A model generated the notes under the pieces. The model was not told the DNA's origin. It saw nothing but the letters and a program-made list of their open reading frames with translations, and did no database searches. From Phoebastria nigripes (lineage: Eukaryota > Chordata > Aves > Procellariiformes > Diomedeidae): 64,000 nt of DNA. Shown in pieces: positions 23,201-37,938 of the stretch. The stretch spans positions 3,119,389 to 3,183,388 of the forward strand of contig JAYKAV010002788.1 in the NCBI GenBank assembly GCA_035582835.1. The letters run 5' to 3'. Made by a program: the position numbers and the translations under genes. How positions within the stretch are numbered: the stretch's first letter is position 1; every line of letters starts with the position of its first letter.

Positions 23201-26200
23201 GCCCTCAAGTTAGATGTGAGGGCAGATATAAGGTATAGAAAAACTCAGCATAAACAGAAGTTTGACAAAGAAATAAAACCCAGAAAACTAGATCTTACAA
23301 AGAGAAATGACAGGAGGTGCCAGCAGCTCTGTAACAACTTACAATTCTGTCTTTCTGGGCATGGCATAAAGGATCTGCAGAGCAGAAAAGGAGGAGGGGG
23401 GAAACCACCCTGCATAAAAAGGCACATTTGAAAAACAGACATTCCCAGAATTTACCTCCTGAACCTTCTTCATTGTACGTGGTACTTTTCATCCAAAGAG
23501 ACAGGTGACCCTTCAAGTTCTGTGATGATTAAATTGCCTAAATTGAAGAGAATTACCATACTTTCACAGGGTTTCTAAGCTTCTTTCAGATTTCTGTAAA
23601 ATCTGGCGAGCCTGACGCACAGTGGTTCCTCCCGTGCTACATGTGGGAGACAGCAGGGGGAAGGAGGCAAATTACTTCTAAATACTTTCAGTAAATAATC
23701 TACCTTTTAAAAAAATCAGCTGAAATTTTATGAATTGTTTTATTATGCAGTATCAAAGCAAGCGTACTGCTTCTAAATTAAAGGGGCGGTAGGTGAAATG
23801 TTGGCCCAGCAGTGACCAGAGCACTGAAGTTACATGACAACAGACCTGCCTTAATACTTTAAAAGGCTATATAAACTGTAGGGAGGGTTATAAAGTGATT
23901 AATGCAAGACCACCCAACTGTCCAGCCACAGGTCTGGGAGCAGCCTCCAGGCCTTCCAACTTAAACTTCTCTCCTGCACATGCCACCTCTACAGTAACCA
24001 CAGGCCAGGTGCAAACCCCCTATCACAGGTTTGACTACTTTTCCACAAATGATTCAAAAGCTACAAATGTTTGGCATGCACCAAATGGAGCTTTAAATCG
24101 GCTGCAGACCTGGAGAAAACCATTCCTACTTCTTCACGCGCTTGGTACCCGATGGCAACATTCTCACTGCAGGGAAATCTGAACTCAAATCCAAACTATC
24201 TCTCTGCTTTACACTGCTGACATAAACAAGCCAACTTCCCCCAGAAAGGTTTTCTTGATTACAGCCAGGTTTTACTTTATTTAAAATGAGTTAAGACATG
24301 GAACCATGCACAATTTTTAGCTCCAGAGTGACTGCACAGCACCACTTCTGGAAGGATGCTGGAGATCCACACTGAGAACATCCTCAGGGGACGGAGGCTC
24401 CTGAATTCTTCTATAGGCAAGGCGAGGGTTGAGTTTTACTCTCCCATCCCATCACACGGATAGGACCCTCCTCTTCTGCTAGCTTCTCTGCAGCCACCCA
24501 AGTCATTGTGTAATGTTCTACATAACCAGTAATTTATCAATGTACCTTAGCATCGAAAGTATTGTATCCTTTCCAAAAACCATGAGGAAAGTTTCCTTTC
24601 ACTTTCCATTCCTATTTCCCTTCCATTCTTCACTGAGCAGCTGGGGAGAAATGAAGGGGAAGGCAGAGGGAGAGAGAGCAACCTTCTTACATTTTCCCTT
24701 ACCTGGTTTTCCTCTCTGCCTGTTCGCAACCTATTACTTCAATCCTCTGCTGACCATTTGTTCAGACTCCCCCCCCCCCAAAAAAAACATTTTCTTTTTT
24801 CTCCTTTCTCCTCGCAAAGCAAAGCCTGAACATCAAGGAGAGCCATGTGTCCAGCTTGCCCTCTGTGGATTGTCAGCAGTCACAAGAGATCATCTGGAAA
24901 CCATTACACAAGCTAACAAGGCAACCAGACTCAACATGTGCATAGGTACCAAAAGAGTTCAAACTTGTTACTCAAATTGCCACAAGTTTTTTCTGAAAGT
25001 AAGATTTATTTTAACACTGTTAGATAAAACAAAAAGACCCAGAATGAGACATTTATATAGCTATCCAAGACAAACAACAGAGAACAATTAGGCTTTATGC
25101 AGGGGCTAAGCTCCATGACAATAACTGACAACACCTAATGCCTATACTATGAAAAGGAGGAACAGTTCAAACTTTTTTTGTCTGAAAAGACAAGTGAAAT
25201 CGTGATTCAATTTTTGGCTTAATAGGATACCTCATGGCTAATAGGGATGATCCACAGACCATCGGACATATGCCACAGCCATTCAGCAACATCAAGGCTT
25301 CTAAAATATACAGTAGCTGGTTTAAGTTCTCCCACAGTGGCTGTTCTGCTGAGCTTTCAAGTATTCAGTATTACACTTAATGTTTTAGTCCCTGAATTGC
25401 AACCAAAAAATTATATTAAATGACTAACCCACTTTGGCTTTTTAATTTAAGGTCACAAAGGAAAGACGGTCAAAGATTTCTTTGAATCACTCTAACCCCT
25501 CCAGAAATCTTTTTCCAAAAGGACTCTGCAAAATTTCATGCTCGTCTTAATATTGCTAATTATCTTTTCTCCAGTTCAACATGTTGGCTAGTCAGGCTAT
25601 ACAAATTAGCAAGAACCCAGGCACCTACAGAGAGACAGCCCTCAGCCAGAGGATAAAATATATTTTGTACTTCAACAAATACAATTATTTAAAGCAGAAG
25701 ATGTTTGTGCTCAAAACTTCTTTATGGAACAAAAACACAGCACTGCAGCACAGAAGAAGAAAAAAAAAAAAAATTGGAATTTGCTCCCAAATGCTGCCAT
25801 AGAATCTGGCTACTAAAAGAGATGAAAGGGAGAGCCGAGTACAAGCATAAGAGCTTTGAAAAGCAACAAAAAAGAAGAAAAAAGTGTTAAAAAAAGCCAA
25901 TGTTACCCCTGACAAAGGAAAATGACACACACTTATCTTCACTCCAGTAGAACAAATGGCTGCTAAAACATCAGTCCTTCAGATTATTTTAAAGCAAGCA
26001 AAGCGGAGCTCAAAGGTATATACTGAAGGTTAGAAGTAATACAAATTGCAATAGTGATGAGAAAGAGGAGTATTCAGCATTGCAAGCTATTTTTTAACAA
26101 CCTTGAAATGACATCAAATAAAGCAGTGACTTTCTGTACCAATGCTCACAAATGATAACGGCAAATAGCACTAACTTGCATTTTTGTACTGCTGTTCTCT

Positions 26201-29200
26201 CCAAGGATCTAGAACAGGTCTTCAAACTACAGAGAGGCAGCAATTTCTTTTTTGAAAAATAGCTGACAATGAGCAGCGATACAGGGAAGCAAAGTGTCCC
26301 ACATAGTCTGATACACTGCAGTTTTCAGAAACCCTTTGTAAACTACTTGGCCACTGTTGGCTATACCAGGCATCTTTTCTGCAATGCAATTACAGGGTTT
26401 CTAAACAAGAAAAAATGTGAAGCTGCCCAGCAGAGAGGCTGAGCAGAGCCTGTTCTGTAGCCATTCCAGGCACAAGGAGTAATGCAGACAACCTTAATAT
26501 ATCGCTTTCCTTAATCCCTGATAATCTTTGCCCCAGCTGCCGCCTCCTCCTCCTGGCATTATGCAACCTGCACACAACTGCTTATGAGTTTCATTAAACC
26601 CATCAGTAATACTTGGCTATACTTGACATATCAATGTAAACATGATGCTTTTGACCATGAACATGCAGTGATGCCTTAAAAGCTTCTCTGCTACTAACAT
26701 ACAAACCTGGAGCAGAGATTTACAAAATATAATTGGGAAAATTACAGCAACTGAGCAAAACAGATGTAGCTACAAGAATGTATGTGCACCAAGTACTCAT
26801 ACTAATCCTGAGCACCCAAAAGGGCAGAGTCACAGACACAACTGCACACTGTTGAGTGGGCAGACATTTTTTGAACTGCTTTCAAGACAGGATCGTTAAT
26901 TTAATTGGCTGACTTAAAAATATTGCTTACACTATAAAATCTTTGTTAGCTTTCTTATTAACTTTCTAGTGCAAAACTCTGCTACACTGGAGCTCTTGAA
27001 AGCAACAGCTTTAATATCTCTAAGTTAAGGTGGTCCCAATGAAGGCATAAGATTTCCCATAAGATGATAAAGTACATTTTATAAATGAGTTGCACGCACC
27101 ACTTTCAACTGCACAATAAACAAGGGATTCCAATGACATTCCAATGGAAGACAAAACCTACTACATTGCAAATTACCATGTAATTTCCACCTACGCTACT
27201 CTATATTTCCTACCTTTTTTTCCTTGATGCCCTCTTCTGTCACCAGAGCCAGACATAAATCTGCATCTTTCCCTTATCTGGATAAACTATGAAATATTTG
27301 AGCTCCCTGTAACCTTTTTTTGGCAAAAAAAGAGACTTAATTCATACTTTGCTTAGAGAGATGATGAAAAAAGCAGCCTTATTACTAGTTCAAAATCTTT
27401 CTAGGTTGAAGCAGACAGTTTCAGCATCAATAGAAAATCTTTTATTTGAATTAAACCTCTGTTTGAGTAATGTCCATAAAAGAAGGGAATTAAAGACCTT
27501 GCCCTTCACATGGAGTCTCAGCATTGCTATATTGTAAGTAGGATGAGTGGATTCATTCTTCAAAGCAGCACAATGCTTTAATGCAGTGGCTTCTTTTTTT
27601 TTTTTTTTCCCCCACTGAAAATAACTATTTCTGGTGGAGCTGACACTTTTTCTTGACTTTTGACTATGATTTTCTTTTTTGTACATTTTGTCTGCCATAT
27701 TACCCTAGCTGTCTCCCTGACTCCTAAGTTTACATTGTTTGTGTCTCATTTTCTCCTCCATTCTTCTTTTTTCTTTCCACTCCTCTGCCTTTCAAATTCC
27801 TCTTTTTCAGTTCTTGTCAGCTTTGCTCTTTCACTTAAGCTGTAAATCATTCATTACCACAGGGAATTTTACTTCTGGTTTTGCTCTCCACACCAAACTT
27901 GCAGTGCTTGAGTTACTGCCAGAAAAGAAAACTTTTAGCACAATCTAATAAGGACTCCCAAGTCGGTAGTTTGTGGACACTTTACTATCATTCTGGTGAT
28001 GTTGAAATAACTTCCCAATGGCTGACGTAGATTCTTTCTACAGTAGCTTAATTTAACATTTTCTAATACCAAATGTTCTTTAGGTATGAATTCACATGCT
28101 TAGTTGATCTAATCTTCATGACCCAAATTATTTTTCGAGTGGCAAGTTTTAATTTCTTAAGTTTTGAAGACATGAGCTAGAAGTCCAACTCTGGTAAAAG
28201 TCAAGGTCCAAATCTTCAGGACATACCAAAACCCATAGCAACAGCACCAACAGTATTATGAGGCTGCTCCAAAATGTACAAAATTAGGATTTTATGCCTC
28301 CTCTCTCAACCTTCTCTTCCCACTAAGGTGCAAGAGCAGCAATAACTCTTACTACTTCTGGCCACTCTCAGGAGAAACTAATCAGCTCTTCAGACAACAT
28401 CCACCCATTTCTCATCACTCCTTCATGGAAAAGGTGGCCAGGTAGATGGAATTGTCTGCAACCCACCAGCTGGACCACACCAAATTTGGGCTGTGATGCC
28501 TAGGGAATGAAATTTTCCACCAGTCCCACAGCCTGAACATACAGAGGATGACTTGTGTTTCCTGCTCAGGCATCCAGTCAAATTATTGGGCAGTTAATAG
28601 TATAAGAGAGAAAGTCTGCCCAGGAACAGACTAGAGTAATGCCAGAAAGAGAAGTGGATGGAGTCAAATAAGAAGAAAAAAGTCATAATGAAGAGCAGGT
28701 TGGAAAGTGCTGCTAGAAGTACTGAGCCCAAGGGGAACTCCGTTGGTCTGAGCTGGTCTGCAGCTGATGAGCATATTACAGTCCACTTTATAGGGCACTC
28801 TGTTCAAGTTTGAGTAGAGCCAAGTGCTACAGAGCACCAGATTGGACAATATTTTTTCAATTGAGCTGCTGCCTCTTTGCTTGGCTGACTGACTGATATG
28901 TCAGTTGAACAGTTAGAGTGGTTTGCCTGTCTTCCCCCCTCCGCCCCCCCCCCAACTGAATTTTAAAGGTTGGGACAAAATGCCCACAGTCTAATAGAAG
29001 TGGACTTGTACCAGCCTGTATGTCTATGCAAAGTTGAGGAACATTCAACAGTTTTCTGAACTTTAACATCTCCCATAGATTTTGCTGCTCACAGCAGGTC
29101 AAGTTGTAGAAATGAGAAATGCTCACACAGCAATGCTTCCACAGTGTTGGATTGCAAGAGGCTTTTTCAAAGTGCTGTTTGTGCATTTTAGCCGTGAAAC

Positions 29201-30302
29201 TTCCAGTGATATCAGTAGGAGTCACACAGCTAAATCCCCAAGCAACACTTTTGGAAGATGACTTATTTAAAGGAGGATTAGAAGAAAATACTTCTTACAC
29301 CATTTTCCATGTAACATTATCAGTCTTAAATTCAGAGAAATACGGAATAATTTGGGGGAAATACATGATTCACTGGGTATCAATTTTTCCATCCAATTAG
29401 GCTGGGCAGCTATGCTGAGTGTTTAACACATACCCATGCTTCCCCCTCCCTTTCCACAGAGTGTATATATTAAGCACAAGTTAAGACTTCTGGGTTTTCA
29501 ACTTTGTTGATTTTACATTCCTTTTGGGATTTAAAGTACTATTGTGTTTAATTATTTTTCCTCTACTCATCCACAGTATTGAATGACAGTAATAATGAGC
29601 TCAGAATCATTGTACAAATCCCAGTAGGAACCATTCATAGTTTGCTAATAGGACATTATATTTGCATTACCAAGTTCAGTTCAATGCACGTTGTGTAAAT
29701 TAGCTCTGAGGGTTACTCCCACAAATCTAAAACCAGAACATCAGGTCAATTAGCACAGCTCTAAAGCACCTTAGTTTTGGTGAAAACATAAGGGGTATGA
29801 TTAAAATTCTAGGAAATCCTCTCCCTTCTTGGGCTAAGTGCCTCTCAAAAGAAGGCTGGTTTCACTTCTGGGAGAAACCAGAATGCCTCAGCCCATAGCA
29901 GGGTGGTCTGATGCCGCTGACCCCGATGCCTGATAAGCAATACTGGCCTGTTCTAAAGAGAGGGCAAAATTAACTTGCAGGAGGTGTGGAAATCTTCAGA
30001 ACCCCATAGAGACACTTTCTTCCCCATCCAAATTAAAAGAACAGGTGAGTATGAGGAAGACCTGGAGGATCTGGGAATTTAACATAGAATATATTGCTTA
30101 CATGAAAATGCAACTAACACAGAAAAGTTATTTAGTTTCTACCACAGAGATAAATCTAGCACCACCAAGCCCACAGCCACAGACCAAAAAGTCACAGTTT
30201 AATAATGATGAGAGGAGGCCCACAACAAATTAAGGCAGGGAGTTCCCAATAACAAGTACTGTAGGACTACTTACCTTTTGGGCAAACAGCATACATATAT
30301 AT
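20203..30302. other. Ten kilobases of AT-rich unique sequence with homopolymer tracts
   Basis: No gene, RNA or transposon recognised. Notable tracts are a T/C-rich stretch at 20,770-20,805, C11 followed by A7 near 24,769-24,787, a purine run near 25,752-25,773, a T-rich tract near 27,593-27,609 and C10 at 28,944-28,953. The 192-codon plus frame at 24,513-25,091 and the 149-codon minus frame at 22,096-22,545 have no recognisable domain. Confidence 0.45.
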
Positions 30303-30316
30303 ACACACACACACAC
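30303..30316. repeat. Short (AC)7 microsatellite
   Basis: Seven perfect AC units, preceded by a TATATA stretch. Confidence 0.8.
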
Positions 30317-33300
30317 GCATACAACTATGGAAGTAGTTAATGAACTTAGTGAACTTCAGAGACCACATACAGCATCTTTGGATCAAACTGCTGGAACAGA
30401 AGCATATAGACACAATAGGAGAAGGGGTATCCTAATGAAGTTCTACCTCAGGACTATAACTCTGATGAAGCCAAAAGATGTTACATAAAAATAAAAGAAA
30501 GGGCCAAAGGATATTATTTTGGTCAAGTCAGTTGATTGGTCTAAACCCTCTAGTCAATTCAGGTCAGTCTTATCAAGCCATCAAGTCAGCACAGTACATG
30601 CGCTATACCTCTGCCGAGCCAAAGATGATCTAAAGATTCACACCTTGGATCATTTTGTGGTTAGCTTCTGAAATTTTAGCTAAACAACTGCCTTATAAAG
30701 CTGCTTATTCTGTAAGTGCTAACCCATAATACATAGTTATTCTCTGCAGAAACATGCTTGAAGTAATGGCTAGGTGACTTCAAAAATTGTGTAATCCTAA
30801 ACCAAATTATGGGATTTCAGATCACACAAAAGAAATCATTCAATGGACAGGTTTCATAGTCAACTGCATAAAAATGGTCATTCCTCATACACTGAGATAG
30901 ATATAGCTGTGACACAGAGGAGGATTTCATCATTAATATTTATAATTCCTTTCTTTGTACCACATACACACCTGTTTGGCAACTGCCTAATGGATCTACA
31001 AAGGCTGAACTCACCAAAGCTTCTGACAAGCCCTGCAAGAAATGACTGTGATATATGCAGAACCAGGTAGAAAGGTATAAGAAAAGAGATACTGGAAAAT
31101 TAATTTGGATGCTTGAGTCAAGTACCTCTGTGAAATGCTTCCAGGTCCATGAACATGACCAGCTAAATAGCTGTAACCTCCTGATGGATGAAGTGGTGAG
31201 AATGAAAGGATTTGCCTATATGAGACACTGGGCATGCTTTTTGGGAGAAAACAGCACACAAATTCATAACTGATTCCACCCTACCTGCAATGCAGACTGA
31301 TGTGCGAAACAGAAAATAGGCTTTTAGTGAATTATAAATAGCTGGCAAGGACTAATGAATACTCAGCTGGGCAAAAAATGCTTTATATGGAAGACAGTAA
31401 CAATACGTAAATTGAGAGAAAATGAATATATTGTCAGAATACAAACAAACAAAAGGCAGATTTCAGAAAGTAAGCACTGTAAGATGCTTACTATTGCATG
31501 AAAACTCAGCAGCAAAAACAGATGAGCTAGAGTGTCCAGCAAAGTAAAAGCTATTTGATATAATAAGTGCTTCTGAAACCAGGTAGAGTAACACAAATCA
31601 ATAGACTACTTACTATATCTACCTATTTAGTAGCACAGGAAGGTTTAGATTAGCCTTAGAAGGATTAGATTATTTGCACAAATGAATTTACAGAGGCAGG
31701 GAAGCAACATATTATTGCAAGATTCAAGAGGATCTACTGTGAAGAAAATTCTGTCTTTAAAGGACTATTCAGTTGAATTTGAATTCTCCAAATTTTCTAA
31801 AATCAATTCATGAGTTCTTTTCTTTCCTTATTTCAATTACAGCTGTTCATTTCAATTTGCTGTTCTTTTCCATCGCGTTCTTGATGTTTCCTCCATCACA
31901 TTTTATATCCATTAAAGAGGCAGAGAAACTGCCAAATATTTTATTCGGGGGTGGGGGGAAGATTTTCTGTCATTCTGTATTTCTATATCCCCACAGAAAC
32001 ATCAATTAGAAGTTTCTCTTTTACATATACAGACGCACAAATGTATGGGAATTTGTGTCAGACTTTTATTCAAGATGCATCCGCTCAGGGTCAGGGCAAG
32101 CACTGAGGGGGAAAAAAAGCTTCTCTGCTTTCTCTGTGTTTCACATGAGACTGTCAGTCTGCTATCACTTCCCTAGTGAATGGTGTAACTATTATTCTTA
32201 ATTGTGCATTATTCCAATTTTCAGCATTTTTAAAACTGAACTACCCAAAGAGAAAGGAGATGTCCAGAGGGGAACCATTCCCTAAGAAAATGCATTTGAG
32301 TAGTAGCAATTAAATACTCGCTTTCTAAAAAGTTGTGAGGCAGAATTGCTTAATAATGATTCATTTCAAATGATCCCAGAGAACCTCAGATTTTTTTTAA
32401 TAGCTTCATTCTCCTTGGTCTTCCCCAGAAGATATTTAAACAGGGTACAACACAGCAATCAGCAGCAGGAAGCGAGCACTGCTTCACTAAAACTGAAAGT
32501 GGAGCATGTCAGCAAAGGAAAATACAGCTGCCTAACTCTGATTTCTGGCATTGCATCTTTGCTCAAAATACATTCTTGTGGGAAGTTCTGTGACATTTGG
32601 AGAGCTATGATTCTTTGAAAAGCATTAAGATATTGATGTTTTCATAAATTTTTTTTAACAGAGTTTTGAACACTTGTTCTCCCACCAAATCGGATGATCT
32701 GTAAGAGTTCTTGGCCAGCTGAACTGGTCAAATAGACAACAGTGGGCCAGGTATGGTCATTTCAGAAAACTCTGACAATTCGACTGCTACTGCCCGAAGT
32801 TACCACCTCTTCCTCCTGGGCTTCTTAACAATTTCTTAAAATCCACTCTCTATGGTTTGAGGAGCTCTCCCCAAAACTTCTTCCATCCTGCCTTCAGTTA
32901 CTACCATAGTCATCCATTTTCTACTTGGAAAACAGGAATTTCTCGTTCATGAAGGTTCAGGACCGGGAGCATACTCTGCAGCAGACACCCCAGGGGATGG
33001 TCTCCAGCTCAGAGCACCCTGGCAGGACTCGAGCCCCACAGAGAGTGAACAGTGCCACCTTCTGACCCACTGCCCTGAGCTCCTGGGGCACGCCAGCCTT
33101 CTCCTGCAGTCATCCAGGCATGCAATGACTTATCCAGATTCAGATGGCAGGACAGACCTGCCGAGCTTGCACGGTGCAAGGAGGAACGGAGAGGCAGACA
33201 AAACGAAGGAGAACGGAAAGAAACCCTTGTGTAACAGCTTCTGTCACCCTGCCATAAAAACCACCTTGTAGTCTAGAAAGAATCATCTTCGATTAACCTT

Positions 33301-36300
33301 TTATCTCCTGACTGCCTTAGCTGAGAAATTAGCAACAAAGGCATTAAATGACATTGGGTTTCTTGTATTTGATTTGTACTGTTTTGAGGCTTCGTCAGTT
33401 TTGAAAGGTGTTAATGTAATCTGCTTTCTACCAGGGCATGGGAAACACAACATAGATATAACTCATTCCATCTATAACAAAAATAAAAGTCCTTATCCTA
33501 CCTTGATAATTATTTGAAGAATATTTGTTGTTTTGACCTAAACTGTCCAAGAAACAGACTCTGCAGTTTCAGTGTTAACCTGTAATGCACCTTTTATTTA
33601 AAGAGATTTCTAGGAAAAGAATGCTCTCAAGTACATTTTTATGATGGACTTCAGTTTTCCTTGAGGGCAATTTCATCCTTAGAAGCAGCACAATAATGCA
33701 AAGGTTCTTTAGGCAGAGGAAAAACATACAGGCACCCTAATAGGCTATAAATCCTNTCCACAAACTTCTGCTGGTTTTTTAAGACTCTCAAATTATCTCT
33801 AGTGCTGTGGATTGGGTAATCATGGCATTTCAGATGTGGAGGAAGGGACCAGATGGACAACACAGAAAAGAAATCCTTCACTGTTCAAAAAAGTCTATTT
33901 CAGGAAAAAACTTCCTACAAAAAGCACAGAGGCAGCAATGTTCTTTGGCTACCGCGATGGGAATTCTAGCTGATGGGAACCACAACTATTTCAGATCAAG
34001 GAGCTTCAGAGTAAAGTGACAGCTTCTATGTCTGGACTGCATTTAAGGGCAAATCTCAGCCTCTTGTAAGTGTGTTTTGTCCACTGTAACTGCTGAAACA
34101 AAGCGAGGATTCTCATTTTTGCCTGTAACAGCGAGTGGATGAAACATCTTCTGGACTGGCTGTAATAGTTAATGGAAGACCCCTTTGGGAATTATCTCCT
34201 GGCAAAAAAAGAGCAGCTCTCAGGCTATTCAGGCTTCTGCCCTGGATCAGATCATCCCTACCCAGCAGCCTCCAGATGACGGCTGCATGTTACCTCCTCC
34301 ACGAGGAAGTTCCCGTGCCAGGGAACTGCTCAGTGTCCTGCCTTTAAGTGAGCACCATTTGCTGCTGGATCCCAAAAACTAAGTGAAGTTCTTCATGGAG
34401 AGAAGAACTGTTTCACCATTTCACAGTTACATGAACAGACCCAGAAAGACATGGGTACTGTGTCAGCATCAGCCGAGAGAATATGAGGCAGAGAGAGGAG
34501 CTGAATCCAAGCGTCCAGCTGCTCAGTTTGTTGCTCCAAACTGCACACTGCTTCAACAGACCCACAGCCTAAGTCTATTAAACACATAACCAAAATTAAG
34601 GCTATTTCTGGTGTTTCATTTCTAAAAGGATTACCGAGGTGAAACCAAATCCCACCCCTCAGCTGTAAAAGAGGGTACACTCCATCCTGCCAACGCACAT
34701 TTCACCACAGGTGATGGGCCAGATCATCATCTCACCTGAAGGATCAGAATGATTCAGAAGCTCAGTGGGGATATCCTCGATACCGGAAATAGTGAATGTT
34801 CAGGGAGACTGCTTTGGAGCCTCGTGCACAGAGATACACCACCCCTCACCAAAGGAGACCTGAGACAGGCCAACAGTTTGTGGAGGGCAGGGCACCCTAG
34901 GTGGCAGGTCTGCCAACCGATTGTGATTGACAATGCCTACCAAGGGTGCCCTCAAACTCTCCTCAAAGGGAGACTGTAACTTGCAGAGGTCAAAGCAAAA
35001 AGTTAATCAGCTGGTACATACCACAGAAACAAACTCTCACTCCTCTCATCCTCTCAGCAGGGCTCTGCTTCTGCCCTGCTTTTTCCCCTCATTTTTTTTC
35101 CACTTCCATTCACCCTTTTTCAAAAGACTGTTAACAAAGGCGTCTCATCTATCTGCAGTCACAGCATTAAGTATCTGCATCAACTGTCTATGTTCCTATA
35201 GCATTAGTGTCAGCATTCACCTTAACCCAGAAACCACACACAGAACATTTGCAGCTAAGGTGGGCTGGTAGGGAAAGCAGCCTTTGGGGAAGGAGGCATG
35301 TCAAGGCATATCATAGCACAGGAACTGCTGCAGAGAGAGGTGTTAGAGGGTACCAGGGTGCTTCATTTTGAACCTGATAGATAGCTGTTGGAAGAGACGA
35401 GGGAAGACAGCAAAACAGAAATCAGAAGATCCCCTGGCACAAAACAAACTTCCCTGTCTGTTCTGCATGGACATTAAGGTCTCTGTGTCTTTGAAAGAAT
35501 AGCCGATATAAATAATTTCAGCAAAATCCTGTTTAAGCTGCATTACTTAATATGCTTCCAGCTCAACACTACTATCCCCTCACATAACTAAATGGCCAAC
35601 ACATACAAAGGCCGATCTCAGTGTGAACAGCTGTTTCTAGTGCTGCATCAGCACAACTCATTACAGGCAAGTTACTTTCCATACGGCATAATAGGGAACA
35701 CCCAATCCAAGCACAAGTCAAATGATATTTCAATTCAATGTTTTTGTTTAGATTTCTTCCTATTGCTATCATTTTTCACATTTCCCTTTATAATTTTAAT
35801 GGAAATTCTTCCACCCCCAAGCACATTGTTTTCAGGCTTTCCAGTAGAACTAACCAAAAAATTAAGAGAGATCCCTCAAAAAGCCCCTTTACAAACTTAT
35901 TTCTGTTCTGATCAGCTTTAGCTAAGTTGAAATATTTATTAATTTATCAGTGGAATGAAGAGATAAAGAGAAAAACAGAACATCCTCAAGAATCAATGCA
36001 ACACAAAACACAAAGAGCAGGGGGGACCCACCTTAGCAGAAGCAAGTGTCTTCACAACTGACTTATCTTAAAAACACCAAAATCTTTCAAAAAACCCACA
36101 AACCAAGTTTGAGATACAAGTTTCAAGCACTTCTATGTTATCTAGGTGTGATATTCCTCATAAGAGACAGAAAGCCCCCTCCTTCCAGAGAAGGCATGTG
36201 CACACTTGGAGAAGTGAAGAAAAAATCACCTATCCCATTACTCACGCTGACGTTCATTTTTAGTAAGTTCAGTTAATAATTCTCTCACTGACGGTGTTCT

Positions 36301-37865
36301 GCTTTGAATCCTTTTTCCTGGTCATCTGCTGAGATCAGCACCTCTCAGCACTTCCAGCTCTTGGGGAGCAAAACTACAACTCCAAGACCTCCCTTTAATT
36401 GCTCTTCCTGAGCAATTAAACCTTTTCTCCAATAAGAATGGATTTTGAGTTCAACAACCTCCCATAGCATTCAGTGATGTTACTAAAGCTCTGCTTCAAA
36501 ACAGCCCCAAAACATCAGCATACTGCATAAAAATAACAACAATTAAAGACAGCATCCATGTAAAATTGTTGTCAGGAACAAGGAGCAAAACTCTGAATTT
36601 CTAAAGAAACAAAATCTTTTCATTCCAGGATTTAAAAGGACTCTCTCATCTCTTCCATGAAGATTGTATCAGATTTGACATAGAGAACGCTGAAACAAAT
36701 TGTCAATGGGGTGAGGCATTGCAGATTGAATCAAAGAGTTCAAATAGATAGTGCTCACAGCACTGCCACCAGAAAAAAGAAGCAAAAATCTCTTTGCCTC
36801 AATCACAGCTCCTTTGTCCACCTGCATAAAACTCCCAGACGGAGTCTGGAAGCCTACTGCTTCAAGTCCTGATGAGCATTCATGCTTCACAGTAGGTAAC
36901 AGGCACAAGAAGATGTAACAAGGATAGAGCAAGGGGTCAGAGGGTTGAACTCCTCTAAATGACAACCCGTATGGAAGGGGAACTCAAATACAAAATGTAG
37001 TGGTTCTGGGGCTCAACTGGGATACACAGAATGGGCTCAAATGAGATAGCAAAGCTATGACAATAGTCTTCCTGTATAATACCCTTAACACTACACTCAT
37101 ACAAGTAATCATAGATGGATTTATGTTTATAATAATTTTAAGTAGTAGAAAGTCACAATTTTCTTTACTGATGAAACTTTAAAATGTATGAATCTCAGTA
37201 GCATTAATGTTTTTTTGAAAGAACAGTACTATTTTATTAGTATTACCTTTACTTCTTAAGGATTTGTTTTAAATTAAGCAATAAAACACAAAACATGAAG
37301 ATAAAATTATGCTAGTGCAGTTCAAATATAAATTATTTTTCCACTTAAACACTTTAGAAGCATCTGGAAAAACCACAAAACGAAGAAAAAATTTCAGGTC
37401 AAGTGAGGATAACTTTATCCTTCTTGCTAATAAACAAGCCTTTGCACATATTGCCTCAGAAAGCGTTTTATCTAGTTAACATAAACAGCTTTGATATGGG
37501 AATTAGGGACAAAAACCATTGCTTGCTAATCTCTTGATTGTTTTCAATTGAGATAAACTAAAAACTGTGATGGGCATTTTCAAACACTACCACTTTTCTG
37601 TAGAAAACATATCCACTGCCATCTCAAAATATCCCTAAAGTTGCAGTTAAGCAAGGAGTATTTGATAAAGCTTGTTAGAGATCGCATTTTAAAGAAAATA
37701 AAAATGTTTTTAGAGTACAGACATGCACACAAATGGTATCACAGTAATGATTCAAAAGCAAGGCTACTTCAAAGAAGCCAGATTATTCTTCAAGAAAATA
37801 AGAAGTTTATCAATCAGATTTTCTCTTCCTAATCAAGTCATTCGCTATTCTGGACACTATTAACA
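30317..37865. other. Unique sequence, no gene recognised
   Basis: No supported gene or repeat. A less AT-rich stretch around 32,960-33,200 has no open frame or repeat signature that I recognise. An N is at 33,756. Confidence 0.45.
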
Positions 37866-37938
37866 GAGCAATTTAGCTCAGCAGTAGAGGTACATCAATC
37901 TGAATTAAGTATTTTTGTGAGTTCAAATCTCCTCATCT
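37866..37938 (+). repeat. tRNA-like relic with A and B boxes
   Basis: A box-A-like TAGCTCAGCAGTAGAGG starts at 37,874 and a box-B-like GAGTTCAAATC starts at 37,919, spaced as in a tRNA gene. The D-stem pairs CTC with GAG. The anticodon stem does not pair well and the T-stem pairs only partly, so this is not a functional tRNA. It is most likely a tRNA pseudogene or the head of an old tRNA-derived SINE. Confidence 0.45.

Noticed and set aside
23470..23537. Minus-strand terminal-exon-like segment after an acceptor at 23,538
   Set aside because: A second frame over the same bases is also open and equally plausible, so coding character is not distinctive; no supporting polyadenylation signal nearby.
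24513..25091. 192-codon plus-strand ORF
   Set aside because: No domain, signal or splice context; it runs through a C/A homopolymer. Length is compatible with chance in this base composition.
37866..37938. Functional tRNA gene
   Set aside because: The anticodon stem does not pair and the T-stem has mismatches, so it is treated as a relic.
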